64,000 nt of DNA from the NCBI GenBank assembly GCA_037176725.1, contig JAZBRS010000020.1:94258501-94322500 (forward strand), in the 5' to 3' direction. Origin of the DNA: Posidonia oceanica (lineage: Eukaryota; Streptophyta; Magnoliopsida; Alismatales; Posidoniaceae). The notes beneath the pieces are model-generated. The model was not told where the DNA came from and did no database searches. It saw nothing but the letters and a program-made list of their open reading frames with translations. The position numbers were made by a program, and so were the translations under genes. Position 1 is the stretch's first letter. Each line of letters opens with the position of its first letter. Below are positions 21,896-34,048 of the stretch, in pieces.

Positions 21896-22999
21896 GGGAT
21901 GAGGCCTCAGCTTTGAAGAGTATAGCCTTTGGTTGCGTATGGGTTGCAGAAACGTCGGGTGTAGCTTCGTAGCCTCTATCTTAAGTCCTCGGGGATCGAT
22001 TACCGCTTTTGATGCTCTCGGATTGATTTTTTATTTTCCCCCTCATGAGTGACTGGACTTGCATCTGACCTGCCAGGGAGGTAGAGTTGTTGCTCGCACG
22101 AGGGACTTGAGCATGCTACTTCACTTGGAGGGTGGGGCTAGGTCCTCCTGATGATGTTTCTCATGCATTTGGCAATGCTGTGCTTGCAATTGGAGGTTGA
22201 GGCGGCTTCAATGTTTGTCTGAGTCACTCCTCTCATGGGCATCTTCTTTCTTCATTCTTCTTTTATGCCTAGATGCATATCATGCTATTTCGTTTCTCTT
22301 TGCTCACATGATCTGAATTCTTTTGGATATGCATTTGCTTCGCCCTCTTGGGGTAGCGGTCCCTGATGAGGCGTTACGAGTTCGGCTGTTCAGTGTACAC
22401 CTTTAGCCTCTGTTGTGTGTGAGGCAGCCTCTGGCTATGCTCTGCTCTACCTTGGTCCTCTCCATGTCTGGTGGACTCTCTCGATTGGGTTGATCGCGCT
22501 TTTGGAGTTTCACGCTCAGCAAGATTCTCTATCTGCTCTAGGTCTCACACTGTGGCCATATGTGATGAAATGGCGCTGCTCGGGTAAGTACTGCCTGAGA
22601 CAGTTGATGCTTGCCATCCTCTCGGTGCTGCTTGTTTGTCCAAAGTCGGGTTTTGGGATTATACAAGTTTTTATGTGTTTTGTGAGTTTTACACATGTTT
22701 TTCGATTTTTCATTGGTTTTGTATTTTTTTATGATTTTTGCTTTATGGAAGCATAAAATAAAAAATTGGCAGAAAGGAAGAAACATGTTTTTGTTTTTTT
22801 TTATATATTTGATTTTTTTTGGCATTTTTGTGTTTTCCAGGATGTAGGAAATTAAATGCGCATGCAGGAAATGAAATTGCATGTTTTTGGGTTTTCCGTG
22901 ATTTTTTTTTATGGTTTTCTAATAAGGCGAGAAAACGCAAAACAAAACCAAAGGAACGAAAAGACAATGCAGGAAACAAAAAGAAGGTAAGAGGGACTT
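21896..22999 (-). other. Post-gag segment of element C
   Basis: It is collinear with 36441-37660 of D and lies where pol would stand in an autonomous element. On the minus strand it begins with a splice-donor-like GACAAGTAAGT (boundary near 23001) and continues T-rich, as an intron would. A plus-strand open frame (22415-22756) aligns with one in D but carries mostly amino-acid-changing differences and a frame-breaking indel upstream, so I do not call it a gene. Confidence 0.55.
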
Positions 23000-23002
23000 A
23001 CT

Positions 23003-25541
23003 TGTCAGCAACCTCAGGATGGAGGTGTTGGGTCTGCTCCTACGCTGCTGGTGCTACCAGCGGGGTCCACCGTGATGACCGACGACACTGTAGGGTCCGC
23101 TGATGGCAGTGCTGGGAGCACTGGGGCTATTGGAGCTGCTGATGGTAGTGTGGGGAGCACTGGAGCTGCCGGGGTTGAAGGAGATATAGACCTGGATGGT
23201 GCTGCGATCAAGTTTGTTGGTGATGCTGCCGCTGCATCTCCAAGCATCCCCTGGCAAGCTGGGAAAGGTGAGAAGAGGAGATTGCATCGATGGGATCGAA
23301 AGGACCCACCGGGGCAGAGCTGGACTCAGAGTGGACAGGAGTGAGGGAGAAGATCCCTGAAGTTCCGACATCTTTAAAGCCTGTAGGCTCGGAAGAGGAA
23401 GGGTCGGCTACACTAGGGTGTGCGAATGCTGGTGCAGGTGTGTGTGCAAGTGTCGGTGTAGGTGCTGCCTCCTACGCAATGACACTGATGATCTTCCAAT
23501 CAATCAGGCACTGAACGGTGTCCCGTAAAGTGAGGCAGTTATCCATCGAGTGCCCCGTGGCTCGGTGGAAACTGTAGAACTGATTCATGTCAGGCCACCA
23601 CGGAGGGGGATTCAATGATGGACGAATAGCTGGGAGTCTCAAGAGTGACTCAACCTAGGGAAAGATGACACTCAAAGGCTCGACTAGAGGAGTTTAATCG
23701 CATTCGGCACGACGTGGTCGTCTTTTCCCCGGTTGGAGTCCTTGCCGAGCTGGTGCGACGTGATGCATTGGCTCAACAATGGCAGTGTGTGCAAGATTAT
23801 GTGTGTAATCTAGCGGAGTAGAGTCTAGCTGACTCGCTGCATTGGCAGGCTCTGCGGGAGATTCAACGTACGCGACGGCGTGCTATTCGGAGTAGCCGGG
23901 AGCGGAGTCACTGTTGCTGCTGCTGCCGCGGCAATTGTTGCTAGAGTTGTTGTTGGCCTGCCTAGCCAATGCAGAAAGTGCAGGGAAATTCCCACTTCGC
24001 AGTGAGCTTTCCACGCAGGCGCCAACTCTAATCAGCGATGCATAACTAGTGACTGGTAGGATGGATAGCAGGGCTCCAGTCGCTGGCTGCATGCCTTTGA
24101 TGATCATTTTGATAGATTCCTCGTCGGAGGGTTTATCTCTGACCTGGGCGGCTAGGGAATGCTAGTGACCAACATACTCCTCGAATGGCTCGTGTGGCCT
24201 CTGCTGGATGGCGACATGATCCTCTCGCTTGGGGATTAAGTCGAGGTTGAAGGAGTACTGCTCGATGAACGCCTAGGAAAGATCCTTCCAAGTCTGGATC
24301 GCGGCCATGTCAAGGGAAGTGAACCACTTGAGCGCCGGGCTAGTCAGGCTCTTCTAGAATAGATGGACCAGGAGCCTTTCGTCAGCCTGAAGTTGAGCAA
24401 GGTCTCTGCAGTATGCCCTCAGGTGCGAGATGGGGCAGCCTCTACCATTATACTTTTCGAATTCTGGGATGCGGAAGTTCGAAGGGAGTATGGCCTCTAG
24501 GAAGTGGCAGAGGTCCCGAAATTAGTAGGACTAGCGGTCTGTGCCTTGCACTTGACGAAATACTCTTTCTAGATGGCCCATCCTAGCGAGGAGGGCATCT
24601 GAAATTGTTGCTAGCAATGATTGTGCAGCTGAGGCAGGGACAGCGTATGCTGTATGGGTCACGCAAAAGCGCTCCTCTGGATCCACCATCACGCCACCTG
24701 GTGTCGATGCATGAGGGCCAGCATACCCGTGCAAGGGTGAAAAGTGTTGTGGTATGCATGCTAGGGTTTGAACCTGATGCAAAGGGGATGAATAGATAGT
24801 ATGTTGTGCAGTGTAAGGTGCAGTGCATGAGAGCAACAGCTGTTGCACCAGCACGGCCTCGAGCAACGGGCTCTGAGGATGCTATGCTCCTGTCAATCCA
24901 AGGGACTAGCCACCAAGTGATGGAGTAGCATGTAGTGGATAGTGTTGTGCAGATGCAGGAGGCAGAAAAGGCGGTCGTATCACTAAAGCTACGAAGAGCT
25001 GGGGCGATGGTGAGGGCAAAAATGCAGTGTGGTGAGCCCACATAGCTATAGTGGGCTACACCGGAACCTCAAGGGTCGGAAGGAAAGAGTGGACCGCAGT
25101 CTAGTCGAGTGCAAAAGCCATGCCTCGCAACCTCTCGGCCTAAGCCATCAAATATTGTGCTTGCGAGGTAGGGGACTCGTCGACCGGTAGGTCGGCGTGT
25201 AAAGGGGTGTCCGCCAAAGGGGGCACAGAAATAAAGGAGCCAAAAGGAAGAGACCCTATGATAGAAGCAGCCGTAGGTGATTGGATTCCCGAGATAGGAA
25301 AGCCCTAGGAAGGAACAAAAGGTGACACTCCTACAGCCTGAGTGGCGGTCACCATGGTTGACATGGTGACAAGCTCCAGATCGACTTGGGTCTGCCCTTG
25401 TTCCAGATAAAGGGGCTGAGAGGTCTCTTGCACCAGAAGGGGCGAAGAGACAGCAGATGTCAAAGCGAGGGAAGGAAGGACCGAAATCGGGATCCCCTCC
25501 GATGCCAAAGAGGAAGGAGGCTCGCTGGTTTGCTGGGCCAT
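23003..25541 (-). pseudogene. gag of element C
   Basis: The frame runs from the ATG at 25541 (MAQQTSEPP) to a TGA at 23014-23016 that is shared with D. It contains the Pro-rich N-terminus, the core (blocks equivalent to LFQKSL, ALKWF, FIEQYSFNLDL, RDKPSDEESI, VESSLRSGNFPALSALARQA), a Ser/Asn-rich stretch and a zinc knuckle with GHSMDNC near 23540. TAG codons break it, for example at 24354-24356 (Gln of LFQKSL), near 24273 (Gln of DLSQAF) and near 24160 (Trp of GHWHS). The terminal TGA, a few bases before a donor-like site, looks like the natural end. Inactive. Confidence 0.8.
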
Positions 25542-26633
25542 AATGGACCGCGAGTGGGTGCAAATGGGTCTGCGGCTGGAAGCAGAAGCACGAGACCTAA
25601 GGCGAGCTATTGTCGGAGCCGACGAATAGCTCGAAGACAAGAAGGAGGGACGCTTAAGCTCCTAGCTGAGGAACTCACACCTACCTATGGATAGGCAAAA
25701 CAACAAAGGCGCCAAAAGAAGGACGCGGTGCAGGTTATTAAGGTTGCATGAATGGCACACATGCGAATGAATGTCCTAGTATGCGCTCTCTCACTATGCA
25801 CGTCCTAAGTAGGTTGGCTACTCGGACTCACTCGTGGGTATGGGTTTAATGACTCAGGTTAGAAAAAGTAAGTCCCTGTCGAAATCCTGACCAAAGCTCA
25901 GGCAATAACGGGTGGTGCGTTAGGAGCCTCGAGCCTACCAAAGCATGGGTTGTACCCTCTACTAATACCGACGCGACCCCAGACAAGGGAGGACAGATCG
26001 ACCAACTCGCCCCATGCCAAAGCAAATGGAACAAGAGACTAGGACTATCCTTCTCAGACTAAGTGGGTGGACTCAGGTATGAGAAGATGCATGCTTTCTA
26101 TGATGAACATTCATGCAGATATGTTGTTAAGTGTTTTACTTGAATTTTATTTAGCCAAAAAGGGGAAAATTGCAAATTTGCTCTAGTTGTGCTTAAGTTT
26201 TATTGTTTGGCTTTATTGTGGTTTTTTTTTTTAAATTAAGCCAAAGGGGAAGCAAGCATGTCTCTAATATCCTAGGCATGGCATATGCAAAAGGGAAAGA
26301 AATATGGAGTCATGGCATGCAAGCAATCGTATACCAAGGCAAAAGGCATGTGCATGGCATGTGCAGGTGTTGTGGACATGATGGTGAAAGGAAGCATTCA
26401 TCATATCAAAAGGCAAGAATACATGACATGTGCATGTGTAGTGGCATAGCATTTGTGTAAAACAAAACATTCACCACTCAAAAGGCATGTATTATTGTGT
26501 CAAGCAAGTATTTAGGCATGGCAATTAAGCAAGAGATAAAGCATGGATAAGCAAACAAGCAAGTAGGCAAGGCATGCACAAGCGAAAAAAAACCATGCAA
26601 GCGAAAAGCCAAAACGAAAGCCGGAGTCTCCCA
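25542..26633 (-). other. Leader of element C with conserved block
   Basis: The in-frame upstream gag extension (25542-25640, including TIARLRSRA) is followed by the conserved leader block at 25780-26100, then A/T-rich sequence with GGCATG words up to the PBS. No separate gene is seen. Confidence 0.7.
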
Positions 26634-26651
26634 TCCCCAGTGGAGTTGCCA
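26634..26651 (-). other. Primer binding site of element C
   Basis: The minus strand reads TGGCAACTCCACTGGGGA, with one difference in the first nine bases from the sites of A, B and E2. It lies one base from the LTR. Confidence 0.82.
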
Positions 26652-26652
26652 C

Positions 26653-28996
26653 TTCTGTGATCGCGCGAGCTTCCAGACCGGCAAGGGCCCGAGAGTAATC
26701 GACCACGGCATCGGTGCAACTTGAGGGAGGACACTCGACTCGAAAAACACTAGGAAACAATGAAGAAAAACAAAAGATAAGACAAAAACGGAGTCGCCAC
26801 CTAGTTTATTAAATCGGAAGACGAGAAAAACCGAAGAGAGCATGAAAAACATGCAAATGCATGCAATGTTATGCAAAAGTATGACTCATGCCTAGGATAA
26901 GGGCATAATGGTCATTGTGGGCCAGAGAATGGTAAGGACTCCTATTACGCATGGGGAAGGTGTTAGGCACCCCCACACGCTTAGAATCGGTCTTTTTAGG
27001 CTTTTCGCTCGCATATGTGGGAATGTCGACAATGCTTACCATTAACTGTACGCCCGTAGGCGTGGAATGCTATGCCATGCTATGAATGTTTAGTATGCTT
27101 AAATGTATGCCTAATGCCATGATGCATGAAGGAAAACAAAACATATGATCTATGTGCTCAGCGGCGCTGTTAGTATCTAAATCGGGCGTACCACGGTTCT
27201 AAAGAAGTCCAAACAGTGAGCATCATCACCCTAATGGATGCAGGTGAGAAACTAAAGCATCGGGTAAAGCCATGCAATGCTAGGCAGCGGCATGCAACAT
27301 GTACTCATAAAACATGCTAAGCTTAATAAAACCATGCCAAAATGACAAATATAAGTTGAAATAACATGATGCAATGATAAACAAGCCAAGAAAGCAAAAT
27401 TATAGCAAAGCCAGTCAAGTAAACAAAAGACAAGGCAGAAAATGGGGGGCTTTGTCCACTGTCTGGCCTCTAGCGTGGGTTGCCTATCAGCAAGGTGATA
27501 GCACACGTCGCCGGCATGCTCAGTGATGGCACAGTCGCTCCTCAGAATAGCGACAGCACACGTTACCGGTTTGCACGGCAACAACACAAGTCGCCTCTAC
27601 AATAGGCAGCGCCAGCTGCTTCAAACAGTCCAAACAGCGAACTTCAGCGCCCGATCAAGCTATGCAAATGATCATAAAACATGCAAACACACATATACAG
27701 ATCTAGATGGCATAACAGAGAACACAAACATGCAATTATTTTACAAAATGGGGGCCTAGATCATGAGATATGTTGGCTCAAAGTCTGGCCCGAGGACTGC
27801 CTAAAACACGAGACGAGTCACCACTAGAACAGGCGACGCGACTGGCAGTCCAGTGGCCGAAGTTCATCGCCAAATCCTACATCACCGGTGGTGCAAAACA
27901 TGCAATTGATGATTAGGGAAGCTAGATGACACATCCACGAACACAAACATGCATTCAAAGCTAAAAATGGGCCTCTGGATCTCTCTCCCCACCTCCACCT
28001 CTCTTCGCCGACAACGCTCGCGTCTGCCGGCCTTGGGGAAGGCTGACAAGCCGTGGACGCTACCACGGCACACGGAGAGGATCAAGGAAGCTCGAGGGAG
28101 GTCCAAGGAAGGAGGAGGAGTGATTTCTCACCTATGCGGGGGCACGGTTGTGCCTCCCGACGCAGGTCGCCGGTGGACGGTGCTGCGGGGTCTGTGGCGG
28201 CACGGAAGGCAACAACGGTGACTCAAAGGAGCTGGGCTGCACTCGTGGACGTCCGGGGATCGTGTAGGAGGTGCTTGATTGGATGGAGCTGCGTGAGGGC
28301 GAACGGAGGGTGTTGCCGTGTTGTCGGCCGAAGATCAGTTCGGCGGACAGACAGCGAGCTCGGAGGCGGCCAGGAGGCTGGGGAACACTCGGGATCGCTT
28401 CTCACACATAGGGGGAACACTCAGGATCATTCGAGGAGGCTGGGTGCTCACTGGCTCTCTCAGAATTTCGGTGTGGTTTTGGCAGTCAGAAAATGGGTTG
28501 GGTTCTCTCCGATTTTATCAGCGAGGCCTGCACAAGGAGGACGGTGGCAGGGTGATCGGCGTCAGGTCGGAGTGATGGAGGGTGGTAGGGAGTAAGTGTC
28601 GTAGGGTGGCAGGGGTCGCAAAAGTCCTCCTCTTGTCAAGGAGGTGACGGTGGACAGTAGTGGGTTCGTGCACGTGGCGAGTTTGAAAACGCGCGGCTAG
28701 GGCTCGAGCAGGGAAAGGGCTTTGTCGCCGCTCAGCATGGCGACAGCACACGTCGCCACTATAAGGGGCGATGGCACAAGTCACCGCTGTGACAGGCGAC
28801 AACAGCCTCTTGACTTAATAGGGCCTGCTACAGGGTGTGTTGGCCTGCTAATGGGCCTGGGCTTTGTTGTAAACTAGGTTTGGGTAGGTTTAGAGGGTTT
28901 TGGGCTAAGTTTGGGTCAAAGGTGGGGTCTGCCGCTTCCGAGCACGCTTCTCCGGATGAAGATCCGCCGACTAGGCGTCAGATTGGGGTGTCTACA
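26653..28996 (-). repeat. 5' LTR of element C (about 2.3 kb)
   Basis: It runs from the PBS to GGGGTGTCTACA. It contains a PBS-like copy (26791-26799), the conserved U5 core (26930-27000), GTCGCC-rich repeats (27470-27860), a GC-rich zone (27960-28700) and a second GTCGCC cluster (28720-28805). The exact left terminus is uncertain because the canonical TG is blurred (TTCTGTG). Confidence 0.75.
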
Positions 28997-29785
28997 CAAT
29001 CTACTTCTAACCTCCAAGTCCATTTAAACTACTACTACAAGGCATGCATGAAGGATGGCAGTCCAGGGTGTTGGATGCTACAGGCCTTGTGTCTTACATA
29101 AGACGCAAGAATGTCTGCGTCCAACATACCAGACTCCTAATTTTAGCTAAATCTTCTTGGAATCTACCATGCACACTCATTAGCTAGTCCAGGAATTGAA
29201 ATAAGAGGGAAACATCATGTAATCTACTGCATGCCACAATCATCCATATTCTAATCAAAATCCACACTATGCCTCAAGAGAAACATGCATAACACTAAGG
29301 GTAGGCATAAGACGCAGCTCGGGCCGCATCCAACATAGGATGCACTAGGGTCTGCATTCTACGCCCTACAGCAAGAATTTGAATTAAACCCCCAACACAG
29401 GCATACCAAACTCCAACAATGCACATGCCAATCATGAACACTTGCACCCCAACCCATACAAGGCTTGTAAGCAAGAAAACACATCAATAAATCATGCCAA
29501 AATACTCTAAAGGGTGTGTACCTTGCACCAAGGGACACCCGACCAAGCCGCGAGCCTTCACCACAAACCAGAGCACCCCGAATCCTTCTGGCGACGTCTC
29601 GAGCATCCTCAGAGCTCCACCACTCCACAAGAACTCGTGCAACACACAAAAACCTCGAGGATCATTATGTGCACCAAGAGGAAGGGAAGGAAGAAGAAAG
29701 AGAAGGAGAAACCCAAAAACTAAGAACCCAAACCTCACCTTACTTCCTCCAAGTTGCAGCACCTTCTCCATGCAAGATCTCCAAC
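28997..29785. other. Unassigned sequence between the two nests
   Basis: It is A/C-rich, without LTR ends, PBS, protein motifs or strong repeats that I can recognise. A word like GACGCA(A/G) with TGCGTCCAACAT recurs (29105-29125, 29310-29360). Short overlapping open frames in 29490-29830 exist in three frames and both strands, which points to composition rather than coding. It could be the flank or interior of another old element. Confidence 0.4.
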
Positions 29786-30708
29786 TGTAACGTCCCAGAT
29801 TTGGAGGCAGCATTTCAGGTCAGTATTTAATCTAGATTTCTGGGTCAGCCGCGTGTTGCCACTGTGTACTGCTCCTGTGTTTTGCTCACGCATATTTCTG
29901 GCACGGAAATTCAGTTTTTTGGACCAGGACTTAAGTTGCATTCAAGTGGTTCTGGCATTGCAGCCTGGATTTGGTTGTTGTGTCTTGGTGTTTAAGGGTG
30001 AGTTGTTGTGTGGGCCCTTGTGGAGATCTTGTGCATTTACTTCAGGTTGTTGTGGCCTTTTGGCGAGCCCGTGAAGCCGATCTCCACTTGCTCGTGCCAC
30101 TTGAGCAATAAGTGGTTGAGTGATTGTGGTTCTGTGCTCGTGGCCTTACATGCACCTAGCAATGGATTGGAGATGGTTGCCATGTGGTCTCGGTGTTGGT
30201 GTGTAGGGTCATTGAGTGTTGGACCCGTGGTTGTGTGCACGCACCCGTGGCCACTGTTACATGCATGGGTCGTCGCCGCTGTCGTGCTACCGTCGCCGCC
30301 GCTGTCGTGCTACCGTCGCCGCCTCAAAGAGGAAGAGGAGACCTAGAGTAGGCCGAGGTGGAGGAGAGGCACACTGTCGTGAGACGCTCGCCACTCGTCG
30401 TCGTCTCGCATCATCGGTGGAGGTACACACCTCGTAGATATCTCCTTGTTATGTTTGAATTGATAGTAGGGATCATGATAGTGTGATCTTGGTTGTGATT
30501 ACTCCGGTTGTGCTCAGAGGATTTATTGAGCATTTATGGAGGTTTTTACAATGGCTTTAATGGCGTGCGTGCACAATGATCTTGAATGCTTGTTTTGTGA
30601 TTTCTTGGATCACATGCAATGGATTTAGATGATTCCTATCCCAAATGATAGATCATCTCTAGATCGTCATTTGGTATCTTGCATGTGATTTTTGGTTGTG
30701 TGTGGTGA
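29786..30708 (+). repeat. Possible LTR fragment of another family, cut by element D
   Basis: It starts TGTAACGTCCCAGATTT, a start resembling the TGTAAC(G/A)(C/T)CCC openings of many plant gypsy LTRs, and runs until D's LTR begins at 30709. No PBS, partner LTR or end is visible. It contains a 23-bp direct duplication (GCTGTCGTGCTACCG at 30278 and 30301). The LTR reading rests on the first bases only. Confidence 0.3.
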
Positions 30709-31919
30709 TGTCCTTATGACAAAATCTCACAGACCGCGATGCTGGATCGGACCGACAATGGGTATAAGGGGAGAGAGATAGTCACGGATAATGGGCGAAG
30801 AAAATAGAAGAATAAGACAAAATGGAGTTGCCATCTAGTCTATTGTCAGAAGACGAGGAAAACGATGCTATGCATGCGAAATGATGCAAAATGTATGACT
30901 CGTGCTAATGGATGCGGACAAAATGGTCACTGCAGACCAAAAGAAAGGGTAAGGACTCCTATTACGCACGAGGAAGGTGTTAGGCATCCCCATGCGCCCG
31001 CTCGTATGTGTGGAATGAATGCTCTGTTATGCCATGAATGCTTTAACATGCTTGAATGTATGCTTAAAATGCCATGATGCATGAGGGAAAACAAAACATG
31101 CAATCCATGTGCTCAGTGGCGCTGTTGGTATCTAAACCAAGAGTACCACAGTTCCAAAGATGTCCAAACAGTAAACATCATCGCCCTAGATGCAATGCAG
31201 GCGAGAAACAAAACGTCGGAGGAAAACCATTCAATGCGAATAGCGACATGCAAAGGGAAACAAAACAGAAGCAGAAAACCATGCAATGCAAGGGTGCGGC
31301 AAGCAAAGGGAAACAAGGCAGAGGTGATAAAGTTTAATCTACATGCTCGAGAAGACAGATCGAGAAAACAATGTATGCAATGCAAGTTATAAGGCAAAAC
31401 CTACAAACATGTAATGAAGGACAGATTTCAGAATGATATGTAGTGATTCAAATGGGCATAACTTGATGATCTGATGCCTGTTCTGAATAAACCTAGGTTT
31501 GAATGAAAAATCATTCAACCAGAAAGATCTAGATGATTAGATCATGAAGATCCAACGGTCTGATCAAAAGTTATTCAGAGATCAAGCCAGATAGATCAAG
31601 GGCCAAATGAATCCCATTGATGCAATTGAGGTCAAATTAGGGGTCTAAATGCAATATGCCCATGTATGCATGTAATGCAGTAAGGTTCTACATGCAATGA
31701 GACCAATGATGCTGGGAAAAGTGCAAGGGACAACATGCAATGTCATGAAAGTGCAATGTATGCAACAGTGCAAATATTGGACTTAAATGCAATATGGATA
31801 AACTGCTGGACCTAATTGCAATGGTATGAAAAAGATGCAATGCAATATAGTTAAAGTGCGATGAAAACTAATAATGCAATAAAACAGGGGCAAAATGCAA
31901 CATCAGTTAAAGGAATGCA

Positions 31920-32395
31920 TGCAACAGTTTAAAGTTAGGACTAACATGCAATTCAGACAAACTATTGGACTTAAATGCAAAGCAGAACACACATGAAAGT
32001 AGGCAACAGCTTGGAATTAGGACTAACATGCAATTAAAAAAAACTGTTGGACTTAAATGCAAAGCAGAATACACATGAAAACATGCAACAGTTTAGAATC
32101 AGGACTTACATGCAATTTAAACAAACTATTGGACTTAAAGGCAAAGCAGAACACACATGAAAGCAGGCAACAGTTAGGAATTAGGACTAACATGCAATTA
32201 AAACAAATTGTTGGACTTAAATGCAAAGCAGAATACACATGAAAACATGCAACAGTTTAGATTTAGGACAACATGCAATAAAAGTAAATTGTTGGATTTA
32301 ATTGCAAATGCAGGAGAAACCTGAAATCATGCAACAGTTTAAATTTAGGACTAACATGCAATAAAACAAACCGTTGGACTTAACTGCAATGCAAT
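31920..32395. repeat. About 82-bp tandem array in the LTR of element D
   Basis: GCAACAGTTTA(A/G)A(A/T)TTAGGAC-like starts occur near 31921, 32006, 32086, 32168, 32250 and 32333, so about six units of 80-85 bases. Units carry ACATGCAATT and TTGGACTTAAATGCAA. Alternate units look closer to each other than neighbours do (for example 32053-32150 and 32217-32250), hinting at a two-unit higher period. Confidence 0.8.
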
Positions 32396-33040
32396 ATGGT
32401 TGCTAAATGAAATTAATTGAAAAAACGAATGCATGTTGAACCTACATGCAAATAAAATAAACTGCAGGACTTAAAGTTAATGCAATATGGTTTAAAAATG
32501 AATTTAAATGAAATGTTGAATGCATGCTGGACCTACATGCAAATAAACTAAACTGCAGGACTTAAAGTTAATGCAATATAGTTTAAAAATGAATTTAAAT
32601 GAAATGCTGAATGCATGCTGGACCTACATGCAAATAAACTAAACTGCAGGACTTAAATGTAATGCAATATAGTTTAAAAATGAAATTAAATGAAATGTTG
32701 AATGAATGCAGGACTTACATGCAAATAAACTACATTGCAGGACTTGATGTTAATGCAATATAGTTTGAAAATGAAATTAAATGAAATGTTGAATGAATGT
32801 AAGACCTACATGCAAATAAACTAAGATGCAGGATTTAATTTCAAAGCAGTATGGTTTTCTAAATGAAATTAAATGAAAACTAAATGAATGCAGGACCTAT
32901 AAGCAAATAAACTAAATGCTGGACTTAACAGTAATGCAATATAGTTTTTAAACGGAATTAAATGAAATGCAAATGAATGCTGGACCTAAATAAAAATAAA
33001 CTAAAATGCCGGACCTAATTTCAATGCAGTATGGTTTTTA
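32395..33040. repeat. About 91-bp tandem array in the LTR of element D
   Basis: TGCAATATAGTTTAAAAATG-like starts occur near 32390, 32481, 32571, 32662, 32753, 32845, 32933 and 33024, that is seven units of about 91 bases. Units carry GGACCTACATGCAAATAAACTA. The period equals that of the array in A's LTR (14846-15118). Confidence 0.82.
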
Positions 33041-34033
33041 AATCAAAAGCTTAAATGGTTTAATGAAATAGTAAACCTGCAGTCGGCGAGGGACGACGGA
33101 GGTGGATGGCTCGCTGGAGGCCACCACCAGCCTAGGCGATGGTGCGGCGAACTCAGGAGAGATCCGGCGAAACTTTGGGGAAGATCCAGAGGCGGCGAAG
33201 GCTACTAGTGCGGCGAGCGGCAGTTCCCTCTGATGATCGTTGCCGAAGAAGAAGATGAAAACCGGCAAGAGCGAAAATGGTGCAGAACGACTCGAAATGC
33301 GCAAGAAAAGGGCCGAGAAGTAAGAGGGGAGCAAGACGAAGCTCAAGGAGGAGTTGGGTTGAAATGGTGTTGGGGTGTGAAGGAAGTTGTGGTGCAATCA
33401 GGTTGGGTTGAAGTGTACAATGGGCTGCAGTGAGCTGGGTGTGTTGGGGTTGTGGGTAGTGAAGTGGTGATGGAAGTCGTGGGTATAGGTAGTTGCTGCC
33501 AAATGTGGGAAGGAGAAGTTGTGGGTAGATGGTGGTCTATAGTGTAGAGGAAGAAGAAGGGAGTGGGCTGAAGGAGGTGGTGTGTCTGGGTTCGTGGGTG
33601 ATGCTGGAGGTGCTGTGTTGTGGTCGTGAAGGAGGGAAGTCTGCAGGTGGTTGGGTGTAGGAGGGCAGTGGTGATGGCAGTCGTGGGTGAATGCTGTTGC
33701 TGCCAAAAAAATGAGGAACGTGGTTTGCATGTTTTGGGTGTTGAAGTGGAGAAAAATAAAAGGCTTTGGGCCTAGTGGATTGGGCTGAGAAAAAAAAAGG
33801 AGGAAAAAGGCTTGGAGAGGGATAAAGGCTTAGGGCTTTTGTGGTGGTTTAAGGGTTTAATTGTGGGCTTAATTGGGCTTTGTAGTGGTTGGTTGTGGGC
33901 TTTGATAGAAAGGGGAAAAAAGGATTTAGGGTTTAGGGTTTAGGGTGAATGGAGTGGACTTTTGAGAAGAGGAGTTGGAGAGGAAAGAGGGAGGAAAACC
34001 ACCAACACAAGGGTCAAAAATGGGGTGTCTACA

Positions 34034-34048
34034 GATGCCCCTCCTTGA
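34034..34048 (-). other. Polypurine tract of element D
   Basis: The minus strand reads AAGGAGGGGCATC directly before the LTR start TGTAGACACC. This is the expected primer site for plus-strand DNA and identifies 30709-34033 as the 3' LTR. Confidence 0.65.

Larger units (their letters stand above)
21896..28996 (-). mobile_element. Element C: gag-only (pol-less) Tat/Ogre-type element
   Basis: From the right it has a 5' LTR (26653-28996), PBS, leader, gag, and a post-gag segment cut at 21896 by element B. Directly after gag the sequence continues into the same non-pol segment as in D, with no protease, RT, RNase H or integrase. Two copies at different loci with the same joint argue for a propagated non-autonomous form. 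CAATC (28997-29001) is the candidate target site. Confidence 0.75.
30709..34033 (-). repeat. 3' LTR of element D (3325 bp)
   Basis: It runs from TGTCCTTATGAC to GGGGTGTCTACA on the plus strand. It carries a PBS-like copy (near 30825), the conserved U5 core (30948-31005), and two tandem arrays of about 82 and 91 bases (31920-33040). A GC-richer zone (33070-33250), TGGG-rich sequence and a GGGTTTAGGG stretch near 33930 follow. It is the only full LTR of D. Confidence 0.85.

Noticed and set aside
25846..26034. Small sense-strand frames in the conserved leader block (also 18130-18339, 46592-46786, 55699-55968)
   Set aside because: Indels shift the frame between copies, so the block is conserved as nucleic acid and not as peptide.
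30709..34033. Solo LTR
   Set aside because: The five bases on either side do not match, and the right flank is a polypurine tract followed by the element's 3' UTR. It is the 3' LTR of D.
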